Assembly (NCBI GenBank): GCA_947058885.1
Contig: CAMSIF010000014.1
Location: 1 to 34,785 of the forward strand
DNA from: an uncultured Clostridia bacterium
Lineage (GTDB): Bacteria; Bacillota; Clostridia; Oscillospirales; Oscillospiraceae
DNA length: 34,785 nt
Direction: 5' to 3'
A program made the translations under genes and the position numbers. Numbering within the stretch: the stretch's first letter is position 1; every line of letters starts with the position of its first letter. This document shows, one piece after another, positions 1 through 7,681 of this stretch. The notes under the pieces are model-generated. The model was not told where the DNA came from. It worked only from the letters and a program-made list of their open reading frames with translations, and ran no database searches.

Positions 1-498
1 TTTGCAACCAAACGGCTCGTGCCAATCCCCTTAGAAGGAGGGGAGGGAGTGAGGAAGGCCTTGCGGCGCAAGGAGTTCCGGGGGTGAGAAAATTTTCTTG
101 GTAGCAGGATTTTGCGGGTTGGTAGCAGGAATCCATTTTATGTAAAGTGGTTTCGTTATCAGCAACCTGTTTTCAGCCTGTTCGGGCCGGTTGTACGTGG
201 TAGCTGTGTGGTAGCTGCTGCGTCAATTATTTTAATTTTGGTTGATTATTTAATAAAAAATTGGATTTTATATAGTTATCTTCATCACTAATAAAAAATC
301 CGCTTTTTCTCAAAAAACAGTTTACATAATCACATTTTTATAAAAAAAATCACTTTACTTTCATGGCCCCCTGACTGCTTGGTGAAATTAACTATGTACT
401 TTTAATCGCAACCAGCCTGGAATCCTGTACAAATTTTCTTGTATCATGTCAAAAAATGTGTTACAATAGTGCCATAAATAAAAGGGGAGGGATTGGCT
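1..498. other. AT-rich non-coding left edge with short repeats
   Basis: No convincing gene is visible in this stretch. Positions 220-360 are strikingly AT-rich compared with the coding DNA. A perfect 12-base direct repeat (TTGGTAGCAGGA) lies at 98-109 and 119-130, and a 10-base direct repeat (GTGGTAGCTG) at 197-206 and 208-217, so the core GGTAGC occurs four times. The right end carries the promoter of the next gene. It could be a remnant of a longer intergenic or mobile segment cut by the contig start. Confidence 0.5.
439..467 (+). promoter_or_regulatory. sigma-A-like promoter of the Big_2 gene
   Basis: TTGTAT at 439-444, a 17-base spacer and TACAAT at 462-467 lie about 32 bases upstream of the gene's ATG. 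The -10 box matches 5 of 6 consensus bases and the -35 only 3 of 6. Confidence 0.45.
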
Positions 499-1203
499 AT
501 GGCGAGCACAGATACACAAAGACAGCGCAAAAGGACCTCAAAACCTAGAAGATTCCAGATTTTTGGGATCAAACTCAGCCAACGAGAGGTTATTTTTCTT
601 GGCTGCTGCGTTGTTTTCATCCTTGTGGGCGCAATAGGTATTATTATGAGCGGGCATTCCAAAGCACCAGAGGAGAACAAGGATAAAACCCCCGTCTCAA
701 CAGATAATCAGGAGCCTTTGCCTGCGCCTTTCCAAATAACCCAATCCAGCCTCTCTCTGGACCCGGGAGGGCAGATTACCTTGTCGACTTCCGGCGAGAA
801 GAGCGCCATTACCTGGACCTCCTCTGACGAGAAGGTCGCAACCGTTGCGGACGGCGTTGTAACAGGGGTAGCCGGAGGAACCGCAACTATAACGGCGGCA
901 TCAGGGGACGAGCTTTCCACCTGCGTGGTCACCGTTTCCGGAGACCCCTATGTGAGCAATTTGCTGTTGTACCTGAACCACTCCGACTTTACAATACGGC
1001 AGGGAGATCCCGCAGTACAGATGAAGGTAAAGCTCAAGGAGTCGAAAGAGGTATACGAGGGGGCCGTTGTCTGGGCGAGCGCGAACAGCCAGGTGGTTAC
1101 CATCAGCGAGACCGGCCTGGTGGAGAGGGTTGGCAAGGGTACGACAACCATAAGCGCAACCGTGGACGGACAGGTTCTGGAGTGCATCGTCCGGGTACGG
1201 TAA
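499..1203 (+). CDS. membrane-anchored protein with two bacterial Ig-like (Big_2) domains
   Basis: A 234-residue protein of unknown function. The start is ATG 499, with the RBS AAAGGGGAGG at 481-490; an in-frame TTG at 493 is a less likely start. A short basic cytoplasmic tail (residues 1-30) is followed by one hydrophobic helix (about 31-50), an acidic/Pro linker, and two Ig-like domains (about 77-147 and 150-234). The domains show the Big_2 signature W-T/A-S...VA/VT...G-V/L-V..V..GT-TI-A. The topology would place the Ig-like part outside the membrane, though no sorting signal or enzyme motif is seen. The C-terminal half is clearly homologous to the minus-strand protein at 20728-21621: both contain GDPYVSNL, then a Q-M-K-V strand and VGKGTTT near the end. 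That copy adds an N-terminal zinc ribbon. Big_2 domains commonly occur in surface adhesins, but binding here is not shown. It is convergent with the broken reductase and shares its terminator. Confidence 0.8.
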   Translation: MASTDTQRQRKRTSKPRRFQIFGIKLSQREVIFLGCCVVFILVGAIGIIMSGHSKAPEENKDKTPVSTDNQEPLPAPFQITQSSLSLDPGGQITLSTSGEKSAITWTSSDEKVATVADGVVTGVAGGTATITAASGDELSTCVVTVSGDPYVSNLLLYLNHSDFTIRQGDPAVQMKVKLKESKEVYEGAVVWASANSQVVTISETGLVERVGKGTTTISATVDGQVLECIVRVR

Positions 1204-1239
1204 CTCAACATATATAAAAACACAAAAAATTTCTGTTTC

Positions 1240-1287
1240 AAAAAAGGCAGACGCCGCGTATAGCTCACGCGGCGTCTGCCCTTTTCT
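1240..1287. terminator. bidirectional intrinsic terminator
   Basis: A perfect 13-bp stem (GGCAGACGCCGCG at 1246-1258 with its complement at 1268-1280) closes a 9-base loop. Six A's precede it and CTTTTCTT follows, so it can stop transcripts from both the Big_2 gene and the minus-strand fabG-like pseudogene. Confidence 0.85.
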
Positions 1288-1306
1288 TATTGTTTTGATA
1301 TCGCTG

Positions 1307-2041
1307 TCAGGTAATAAACCCGCCGTCCGCCGTAAGCACCTGCCCAGTGATAAAGGATGCGTCCTCACTGGCGAAAAAAGCTACTGCGGCGGCAATATCC
1401 TCCGGCGTTCCCAACCGGCCCAGAGGCGTCTGTTCCGCCAAGTCCCGCAGCGTCTCCTCCCCCAGGGTTTCCGTCATATCGGTCCGAATGACACCGGGGG
1501 CCACGCAGTTGACCCGAATGCGGGAAGGGGCCAGCTCCATGGCAAGAGATTTGGTCAAGCCGGCAATGGCTGACTTAGTGGCGGAATAGACCGTCTCGCA
1601 GGATGCCCCTCGTTCTCCCCAGATAGAGGAAATATTGACGATACAGCCGTTTTTTTAATGCAGCATATGGGGCAGCACAGCCTGAATCGTATGGAACGCG
1701 CCATCCAGGTTCACCGCGAAAAAACGCCGCCAGACTTCCTCTGTAATATCCTGAAACTGGTGCTGCCGGGCAATTCCGGCGTTGTTGACCAGCAGCGTAA
1801 CAGGCCCAAAGGCCTCTTCCACCCGGCGGATAGCGGCGGTTATGGCCTCCCGGTCCGCCACATCGCCCTGAACCGCCATGGCGGGACGGCCCAGAGCCGT
1901 CAGTCCGGCCTCTAAATCGCTGGCCTGGCCGCTGGATTGCAGGTAGTTGATACCCACGGCATAGCCCTCCTCCGACAGCCTGCGGACAATAGCCCTGCCA
2001 ATCCCCCGGCTCCCGCCGGTGACAAACGCGACTTTCTTCAT
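1307..2041 (-). pseudogene. fabG-like short-chain reductase interrupted by an in-frame stop
   Basis: Together the frame encodes a near full-length 3-oxoacyl-ACP-reductase-like SDR of about 244 codons, the usual FabG length. The start is ATG 2041, with an AGGAG RBS just upstream. The N-terminal piece has the Rossmann signature TGGSRGIG and the NNAG motif, then ends at LPHMLH with TAA at 1655-1657. The same frame continues without any frameshift: K-N-G-C-I-V-N-I-S-S (catalytic Ser), then Y-S-A-T-K (catalytic Tyr and Lys), VAPG and the C-terminal GGFIT. One base change (AAA Lys to TAA) beside a run of seven A's explains the break. The truncated 128-residue product would lack the catalytic Ser-Tyr-Lys. 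Alternatives are a consensus error in the homopolymer context or a strain polymorphism. No fatty-acid synthesis genes are adjacent, so it could equally be another SDR specificity. Confidence 0.85.
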
Positions 2042-2061
2042 ATGTTGCTCCTATCCCCGCA

Positions 2062-2091
2062 GCATATTTTTTTCTTATCTGCGGCAAACTA
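2062..2091 (+). promoter_or_regulatory. forespore sigma-G/F-like promoter of gpr
   Basis: GCATA at 2062-2066, an 18-base spacer and CAAACTA at 2085-2091 fit the sigma-F/sigma-G pattern GYATA-N17/18-CAnnnTA. The predicted start site is about 30 bases before the gpr ATG. In Bacillus subtilis gpr is expressed in the forespore from such promoters; the assignment here is by pattern only. Confidence 0.5.
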
Positions 2092-2126
2092 ACAAGAAAT
2101 TCGTTTGAAATGAGGTATGATGATAT

Positions 2127-3014
2127 ATGCTGACTGTCCGCACCGACCTGGCTGTAGAGGCCCACGCGCTCTGGAAAGAGAGCGCCGGGGAGACCACTCA
2201 ATTACCCGGCGTCGCGGCCCGGGAGGAGACCTTAGACGGATTCCCCCTAACCTTTGTGGAAATTTTGGACCAGGAGGGAGAAAATGCCCTCCACAAGCCC
2301 CAAGGGTCATACTATACCCTGGATATCACAGATTTCTGGAAGAGACAGCCTGACGGCTTTCAGCGAGCCGCCGGGGCCTTGTCTCGTATTTTGGCGTCCC
2401 TTATCCCAGAGGAGGGGCCTGTCCTCATCTGCGGCCTGGGCAACGCCGCCATGACACCCGACGCCCTGGGACCCCGGACATTGGACCACCTGCTGATTAC
2501 ACGGCATCTGAAGGACGTACTGCCCGGCTTCCGGCCTGTAGCCGCCCTGGGGGCGGGGGTACTTGGCTCTACAGGCCTGGAGGCAGCGGAGTGGGTTCGG
2601 GGGGCAGCGGAGCACGTGCGGCCCGCGGCGGTAGTGGCAGTGGATGCCCTGGCCGCCCGGGAACTGAACCGGCTGTGTTCCACCGTCCAGATTTCCGACA
2701 CCGGCCTGAGTCCTGGCAGCGGGGTGGGCAACCACCGTATGGCCCTGGACCGGGAAACTCTGGGCGTACCGGTAATTTCCGTAGGCGTACCCACAGTGGT
2801 GGATGCGGAGACGGTGGCCCGGGATATTCTGGCGGAAGCGGGCGGGACCGGCGGCGCGCCCGCCGCCCTCCATGGGCAGGGCAAACGCCTCTTTGTCACG
2901 CCGGACAGCATCGACGCCAAAATCCGGGAACTGGCAAAGCTTCTCGGCTACGGACTGGATATGGCCCTACAGCCGGGCCTGGACCTGGAGGACCTGGACG
3001 CGCTGCTGGCATGA
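2127..3014 (+). CDS. gpr: spore germination protease GPR (aspartic, family A25)
   Basis: A 295-residue GPR endopeptidase, which starts degradation of small acid-soluble spore proteins during germination. Hallmarks run in the family order: RTDLAVEA near the N-terminus, GLGN....TPDALGP (Asp112), a GVLGSTG loop, VDALAAREL (Asp173), QISDTGLSPGSGVGN and GVPVISVGVPTVVDA. Asp112 and Asp173 correspond to the two aspartates assigned as catalytic in the Bacillus enzyme. The start is ATG 2127, with TGAGGT about 10 bases upstream. A stop codon (TGA 2121-2123) directly precedes the start, so only four residues come before RTDLAVEA. The Bacillus zymogen has a propeptide of roughly 15 residues and a longer C-terminal part (about 370 residues in total). 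The gene converges on the HAD gene with a 4-base gap. The upstream promoter looks forespore-type. It is direct evidence that the organism forms spores. Confidence 0.93.
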   Translation: MLTVRTDLAVEAHALWKESAGETTQLPGVAAREETLDGFPLTFVEILDQEGENALHKPQGSYYTLDITDFWKRQPDGFQRAAGALSRILASLIPEEGPVLICGLGNAAMTPDALGPRTLDHLLITRHLKDVLPGFRPVAALGAGVLGSTGLEAAEWVRGAAEHVRPAAVVAVDALAARELNRLCSTVQISDTGLSPGSGVGNHRMALDRETLGVPVISVGVPTVVDAETVARDILAEAGGTGGAPAALHGQGKRLFVTPDSIDAKIRELAKLLGYGLDMALQPGLDLEDLDALLA

Positions 3015-3018
3015 ACCC

Positions 3019-3858
3019 TCAGCCCAGCTCCCGATCCAGTATGTCCACAACGTCCCCCAGCGCACCGTCCAGGCAGTGGCAAACCGCCGCCGCGCCGGAA
3101 GACAGACCCTCGGCAATGGCGATGGCGGGGGCGAACGCCCGGTCCGCCGCTCCCAGCAGCGGCAGGACGTTGGCGTGATCTCCCACGCAGTACAGGGCGT
3201 CGCATCCGCACAACGCTTTCAGCCGCAGAGCCATTTTTCCCTTGTCCGCGCCCTTGGCGGTCAGCTCCAACAGATGGTCGGTGGAGAAAATCAACTCGCA
3301 ATCCGCCGCCTGGCCCGTCCGCTCCAAAAACGCCTTCACCTGGTCCAGCACGGTCCTCTCCGCCACAAACAGCGCCTTAATCATAGGCGGGTCCGGTTCC
3401 TCCAGCCGCTCCACAACCTGGAAAGGCAGGCCTGTGAGCATTGCGTGCTGGCGGTTCCAGTCCGTGGGCCGCATCACCTGAACCAAGCCGTTCTCCCGGT
3501 ACAGCTCCAGCGAGACCTGGGAAAAAGCCTCCATGACAGAGGCGATGCAGTCCAGCGCACTGGCGGCCAGAATATTTTTTACCAGGTATTTCTCCGAAGC
3601 AAAGTCGTAAATCGCCCCTCCGTTATCCACCACGGCCGGAGCGTTCATAGGAATCCCGGCGGCCTGGCTTCGGAAGGCCGCCAGCGTCCGGCCTGTGGCC
3701 ACGGAGAAGCGTCCGCCCTCCTCTATCCAATAGCGGATGGCCTCCAGGTTCCGGGGGCTAATGGGGGGCAGCGGCACGCCCTCCCGAAGGGTGGCCTCTG
3801 TGTAGTGCAGGGTATTGTCGTAGTCGCTGAGCAGAAGCTTGTTCTGGAATTTTGCCAT
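3019..3858 (-). CDS. HAD-superfamily (Cof-like) phosphatase
   Basis: A 279-residue haloacid-dehalogenase-type hydrolase, probably a cytosolic sugar-phosphate or nucleotide phosphatase; the substrate cannot be read from sequence. Motif I is DYDNTL (Asp12 nucleophile, Asp14 acid/base). Motif II is the VATGRT segment. Motif III is a Lys in KGADKGKM, and motif IV is VGDHANVL, the Mg-binding aspartate loop. The long insertion between motifs II and III (about residues 80-200) is the C2 cap typical of Cof-type enzymes. The start is ATG 3858, with AGGAGG 5-6 bases upstream. It is convergent with gpr, with almost no gap and no terminator hairpin between them, so the two transcripts probably overlap at their ends. 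Confidence 0.88.
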   Translation of the reverse strand: MAKFQNKLLLSDYDNTLHYTEATLREGVPLPPISPRNLEAIRYWIEEGGRFSVATGRTLAAFRSQAAGIPMNAPAVVDNGGAIYDFASEKYLVKNILAASALDCIASVMEAFSQVSLELYRENGLVQVMRPTDWNRQHAMLTGLPFQVVERLEEPDPPMIKALFVAERTVLDQVKAFLERTGQAADCELIFSTDHLLELTAKGADKGKMALRLKALCGCDALYCVGDHANVLPLLGAADRAFAPAIAIAEGLSSGAAAVCHCLDGALGDVVDILDRELG

Positions 3859-4009
3859 ATGCGCCTCCTGATAGTTTTTCCCCTACTATACAACCTTTTG
3901 GGCCAGTTTGCAATCCTGCTGTTAGGCGGCTTTTCGCCGGCACTCCTTTGCAACCATCAAAACCGCCTTGGGACCGGGAAAATTTGTGGAAATTGTTTTA
4001 GATTCCCTC

Positions 4010-4038
4010 TTGCTTTTTTCTCCGATTCGGTGGATAAT
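4010..4038 (+). promoter_or_regulatory. sigma-A-like promoter of the deacetylase
   Basis: TTGCTT at 4010-4015, a 17-base spacer and GATAAT at 4033-4038 lie 36 bases before the ATG. The -10 matches 5 of 6 bases; the -35 is weak. Confidence 0.45.
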
Positions 4039-4074
4039 GGATAAGTAAAATACTGTCGAAGGAAGTCGGTTGCC

Positions 4075-5058
4075 ATGAAACGATTTTTCACCCTGGCCCT
4101 TGTGCTGCTTCTTTTAGGTTCCATTACCGGCTGCATGGGGCGCGCCGCCGGCCCTTCGGGGGAAGAGAACACACCTGCTCAAATCACTCCCGTCTCAGCG
4201 GAGGAGGACGTCTCCATCCAGTCTGAAGGGGAAGAGAGTACTGCGGAAACAGAAGAAGAGATTCCGGCTGACGCCGTGAGCCCGGAGATGGACGAGGAAG
4301 AGATTCCAGCGGAAGAGGTTCCGGAGGAACCCTATGTCCGGGTCATCGACCCCAGCAAGCCCATGGTGGCGCTGACTTTCGATGACGGCCCCCATAAAAC
4401 CTATACCGATGCGCTCCTCGACATCCTGGAGGCCAACCACGCTCTCGCCACCTTTTTTGAGGTGGGAAGAAATGTGGCCCGGTACCCTGAGCCCGTTCTG
4501 CGGGCGTATGAGATGGGATGCGAGGTGGCCAGCCATTCTTACGCCCACAGAAATCTGGGCAAGATGAAGAAAAGCTCTATCCTCAAGGATTTGGCCGCTG
4601 CGGACGACGCCTTTACCGCCGCCGGAGTACCGGCCCCCACTATGGTCCGGCCCCCCTACGGCTCAGTGAACGCAGCCGTAAAAAGCCAGACAGGCCGCAC
4701 TATGGTGACCTGGAGCATTGACACCGAGGACTGGAAAAGCCGCGACGCCCAATCCGTGATAGCCGCCGTGCAGGGCTTTGACAATCTGGACGGACACGTG
4801 GTCCTGATGCACAGCATTTACGAGAGCACGGTTGAGGCTGTAGCGGTTCTGGTGCCCTGGCTTCAGGAGCAGGGCTACCAGCTGGTGACCGTTACAGAGC
4901 TGATGGCCTACTACTACGGCGAGCTTCCTCAGCCGGACAAGCTGTATGGCTATACCTATTTCGTCAAGAACGGCCGGACAGATTCGCCGTTGACGCTGCC
5001 CGGCCCGGAGACACCTCTGGCGGACGGCAGCGTGGCGGAGGACCCCGCTGCGGCGTGA
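4075..5058 (+). CDS. polysaccharide deacetylase lipoprotein (NodB domain)
   Basis: A 327-residue exported lipoprotein. The signal peptide ends in a lipobox (SITGC, Cys20), followed by an acidic, low-complexity linker (residues 25-85). The NodB/CE4 domain starts near residue 95: TFDDGPH (Asp103 and Asp104; catalytic base and metal ligand), SHSYAH (His154 and His158, metal ligands), RPPYGS, WSIDTEDW and LMHS near the end. CE4 enzymes of this architecture usually remove N-acetyl groups from peptidoglycan GlcNAc or MurNAc, which gives lysozyme resistance or acts in spore cortex formation; the exact substrate is inferred. The start is ATG 4075, with GAAGGAAG upstream. The gene is followed after 36 bases by the small zinc-ribbon gene, and both probably end at the terminator at 5352. 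Confidence 0.92.
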   Translation: MKRFFTLALVLLLLGSITGCMGRAAGPSGEENTPAQITPVSAEEDVSIQSEGEESTAETEEEIPADAVSPEMDEEEIPAEEVPEEPYVRVIDPSKPMVALTFDDGPHKTYTDALLDILEANHALATFFEVGRNVARYPEPVLRAYEMGCEVASHSYAHRNLGKMKKSSILKDLAAADDAFTAAGVPAPTMVRPPYGSVNAAVKSQTGRTMVTWSIDTEDWKSRDAQSVIAAVQGFDNLDGHVVLMHSIYESTVEAVAVLVPWLQEQGYQLVTVTELMAYYYGELPQPDKLYGYTYFVKNGRTDSPLTLPGPETPLADGSVAEDPAAA

Positions 5059-5094
5059 AAACCGGAAGTACATTTTGAATTGGGAGGTCTTCCT

Positions 5095-5319
5095 ATGGAC
5101 GTCTTTGAGGAAATCAGTTTGCAGGACTGCCCCCTGTGCGGCGGCGCGGGGCTCTTGGAGGAGGAGGGCGGCTGGTGCCTGTATGTCCAGTGTCTGGACT
5201 GCGGCTGCCACACGGCGGAGCTGGCATACCGTTCCGAGGAGGCGCGCCGGGAGATGGCCCGCCGCGCCGCCACCACCTGGAATCTGGGCAAAGTGATTTA
5301 TCCCGGACCAGGAGATTAA
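5095..5319 (+). CDS. small Lar-like zinc-ribbon protein
   Basis: A 74-residue protein starting at ATG 5095, with the RBS GGGAGGT at 5082-5088. It has a CPLCGG knuckle (Cys12, Cys15), an aromatic/acidic strand, a C-L-D-C-G knuckle (Cys33, Cys36) and a helix ending in A-T-T-W-N. This is the layout of the Lar restriction-alleviation-like family (CPFCGG...CxxCG...A..WN). The named family members are mostly phage or prophage genes, but no phage genes lie nearby, so an anti-restriction role should not be assumed. It is most likely a small zinc-binding protein of unknown function, co-transcribed with the upstream deacetylase. Confidence 0.7.
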   Translation: MDVFEEISLQDCPLCGGAGLLEEEGGWCLYVQCLDCGCHTAELAYRSEEARREMARRAATTWNLGKVIYPGPGD

Positions 5320-5351
5320 GGGCACTGAAAAGCGGTACGCCGCTTTGACTT

Positions 5352-5386
5352 GGCGCGTTGAGATGACCTCGACGCGCCTTTTATTT
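5352..5386 (+). terminator. intrinsic terminator of the deacetylase/zinc-ribbon unit
   Basis: GGCGCGTTGAG pairs with CTCGACGCGCC (5352-5378; 11 bp with one G-T pair and a 5-base loop) and is followed by TTTTATTT. It ends just before the transporter RBS, so the importer may start its own transcript or depend on read-through. Confidence 0.8.
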
Positions 5387-5401
5387 GTCTGGAGGGATGG
5401 T

Positions 5402-6421
5402 ATGGGGCGTCAAAACGCTGTGCGCTGGATGAGCTGGCTTTCTGTTCTGCTGGCGGGAACGGTTCTGGTCTTCCTGCTGAACGTAGGACTGGGGTCTGTA
5501 AATATTTCTTTGGGGGATATTCTGCGGGTGCTTTTCGGGGAGGCGTCCCCGGCGGAAAACGCCTATTTAATCATCTGGCGGGTCCGTCTGCCCCGGGCGC
5601 TGGCGTCTCTCGCCGGCGGGGCGGCTCTCTCCATCGCGGGTCTGCTGCTGCAAACCTTCTTTGCCAACCCCATTGTGGAGCCCTACGTGCTGGGGGTGTC
5701 CTCAGGTTCGTCTCTGTTTGTGGCCCTGGTGACCTTGGGGGGCTATACCTTCGGCGTGAGCCGGGTGACGCCGGTATTTCTCTTCCTGGGGGCTTTTACG
5801 GGAGCTATGCTGGTGATGTCCGCCGTACTGTTCGCTGCGGCCAGGGTAAAAAATGTGGTGACTCTCCTGATTGTGGGGCTGATGGCAGGATATTTGTGCA
5901 GCGCGGCCACCAGCGTTCTCAGCGCGTTTGCCCAGCGGGAACAGATTGCCAACTACGCCATGTGGAGCATGGGCAGCTTCGCCGGATTCACTTGGCCCCA
6001 GGTCGGCATCCTGTATGCCATTGTACTGGCTACTCTGCTATTGTCCTGCCTGCTGGCGAAACCCCTGAACGCCCTGAGTATGGGAGACCGCTACGCGGAA
6101 AGCATGGGTATCCGCGTAAAACCGGTTCGCTTCGCTATTATTTTGCTCTCCAGCGTCCTCACGGCGGCGGTAACAGCCTTTGCGGGACCGGTTTCCTTTA
6201 TCGGCCTGGCAGTGCCCCATATCTGCCGCATCTTAATGCGTACCTCCGACAGCCGTATTCTTATTCCCGCCGGAATGCTGGGCGGCGCATTGATGGCCGG
6301 GGCCTGCGACTTCGCGGCTCGGACGGTGGTGTCGCCGGCGGAACTGCCTCTGGGAGCCATTACGGCGATTATTGGCGCGCCGGTAGTGGTATTCCTGCTG
6401 ACGGGGAGGGAGAAGCTGTGA
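5402..6421 (+). CDS. FecCD-family ABC importer permease
   Basis: A 339-residue integral membrane protein of the BtuC/FecCD/FhuB family, with about ten hydrophobic helices across its length. Family hallmarks are RLPRALASLAGGAALSIAGLL near residue 65, the NPIVEPYVLGVSSG loop, and GPVSFIGLAVPHICR, the coupling helix that contacts the ATPase. The start is ATG 5402, with GGAGGG 5 bases upstream; longer upstream starts would run through the terminator at 5352-5378. It overlaps the ATPase start by four bases, so the two are translationally coupled. The family imports iron-siderophores, haem or cobalamin. No substrate-specific riboswitch fits in the 82-base gap, so the substrate stays open. Confidence 0.92.
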   Translation: MGRQNAVRWMSWLSVLLAGTVLVFLLNVGLGSVNISLGDILRVLFGEASPAENAYLIIWRVRLPRALASLAGGAALSIAGLLLQTFFANPIVEPYVLGVSSGSSLFVALVTLGGYTFGVSRVTPVFLFLGAFTGAMLVMSAVLFAAARVKNVVTLLIVGLMAGYLCSAATSVLSAFAQREQIANYAMWSMGSFAGFTWPQVGILYAIVLATLLLSCLLAKPLNALSMGDRYAESMGIRVKPVRFAIILLSSVLTAAVTAFAGPVSFIGLAVPHICRILMRTSDSRILIPAGMLGGALMAGACDFAARTVVSPAELPLGAITAIIGAPVVVFLLTGREKL

Positions 6422-7635
6422 GCGAGATTCTCCGCACGAGCAGTCTGGATGCCGGTTATGACAGCCGCGCCGTTATCCGGGACATTCAAATTGAGGCCCT
6501 GCGGGGCCAGACCATCTGCTTGATTGGTCCCAACGGCGCAGGTAAGTCCACCATTTTGCGCACCCTGTCGGGAATGCTGGCCCCTGTGGGAGGGACAGTT
6601 TACATCAAAGGGCAGGATATCCGCGCGCAGCGGCCTGCGGGTCTTGCCCGCACGCTGGCGGTTGTCCTGACGGAAAAGCTCCACGTCAACATGACCACCG
6701 CCTACGAGATTGCCGCCATGGGCCGCACACCGCACACCGGTTTTTTCGGCAGGCTCAGCCCGGAGGACCGCCGGATTGTCTGGGAGTGTATGGCGGCGGT
6801 AGGGGCGGAGCATCTGGCGGACCGGGACTTCCAGAGCCTCAGCGACGGCGAAAAGCAGAAAGTGCTTATCGCCCGGGCATTGGCCCAGGAGCCGGAGCTG
6901 ATGATTCTGGACGAGCCCACCAGCCATCTGGACATCCGGCATAAAATTGAGGTTGTCCGCATTCTGGGGGAGCTGGCCGCCCGGCGGGGTTTAACGGTCA
7001 TTCTGGCCCTTCATGACGTGGATTTGGCGGTTAAGAGCTGTCAGTTCGTGCTGCTGGTGAAGGACGGGGCTATCGCCGCCCAGGGCCGTCCCGAGGACGT
7101 TATCGGCGAGGATACCATTACCCGGCTCTACGGCATCAACGGCGCGTCCTACAACGCGGTTCTTGGATGCGTGGAGCTGGAGAACCCCCTGCCGCCGGAG
7201 GCGTTTGTGGCGGCGGGAGCCGGAACGGGGGCGCCTGTGTACCGCCTCCTGAACCGTATGAATACCGGCGCGGCGTCGGGGATTCTGTTTGAGAATGACG
7301 TGGACTTCTTTGTGGCCCGCTCCATGGGGCTTACGGTGGTTTCTCAGAGCAGCTTCACGCCCATCGGCCCGGAGAAGACGCGGGAAGCCGCCCGGCTTCT
7401 GGAACAATGCCGGTTCGCGGTGGATACCGGATTCCCCAGGGGCGTTCTCTGCCAGCCTAACCTGGACCTGCTGCGGGACGCGGCGGAAAAGGGACTGCCG
7501 GTATTCAGCCTCCGAAGTCCGGAGGACTGCCGGGCCTGCTATGGCGATGCCCCGGTGCGCCAGCTGGGGGCGGTATCTCAGCTTGAAGAGGCCGCCAGGG
7601 GCAAAAAGGCTGATTGGGTTCATGACGCGAAATAG
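6418..7635 (+). CDS. FecE/BtuD-type ABC ATPase with an extra C-terminal domain
   Basis: 405 residues from GTG 6418, which overlaps the permease stop (GTGA) and has GGGGAGGGA upstream. The ATPase part has Walker A GPNGAGKST (37-45), the signature LSDGEKQ (141-147), Walker B LMILDEP (about 161-167) and the switch His in ALHDVD (His199). It energises the neighbouring permease for chelate or cobalamin import. Family members are usually 250-270 residues, and this one carries about 155 more. The added region (from about residue 245) has a predicted alternating strand/helix pattern, including an L-F-E-N-D-V-D-F-F-V-A segment and a GFPRGVLCQPNLDLL segment, and resembles a Rossmann-like fold. I recall similar tails on some archaeal and clostridial BtuD-like ATPases, but I assign no activity to it. 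It may regulate transport or bind a ligand. Confidence 0.88.
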   Translation: MSEILRTSSLDAGYDSRAVIRDIQIEALRGQTICLIGPNGAGKSTILRTLSGMLAPVGGTVYIKGQDIRAQRPAGLARTLAVVLTEKLHVNMTTAYEIAAMGRTPHTGFFGRLSPEDRRIVWECMAAVGAEHLADRDFQSLSDGEKQKVLIARALAQEPELMILDEPTSHLDIRHKIEVVRILGELAARRGLTVILALHDVDLAVKSCQFVLLVKDGAIAAQGRPEDVIGEDTITRLYGINGASYNAVLGCVELENPLPPEAFVAAGAGTGAPVYRLLNRMNTGAASGILFENDVDFFVARSMGLTVVSQSSFTPIGPEKTREAARLLEQCRFAVDTGFPRGVLCQPNLDLLRDAAEKGLPVFSLRSPEDCRACYGDAPVRQLGAVSQLEEAARGKKADWVHDAK

Positions 7636-7681
7636 CCGCGTTTTGAAAGATGTACCTTATATAACCAGGAGGAAAAAGAAA

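Noticed and set aside
2803-4044. Plus-strand frame of 413 codons across the gpr end and the HAD gene
   Set aside because: It overlaps two well-supported genes and has a repetitive, shadow-like Arg/Gly/His-rich composition.
5320-5401. Cobalamin riboswitch ahead of the ABC importer
   Set aside because: The gap is 82 bases and is filled by a terminator and an RBS; a cobalamin riboswitch needs far more sequence.
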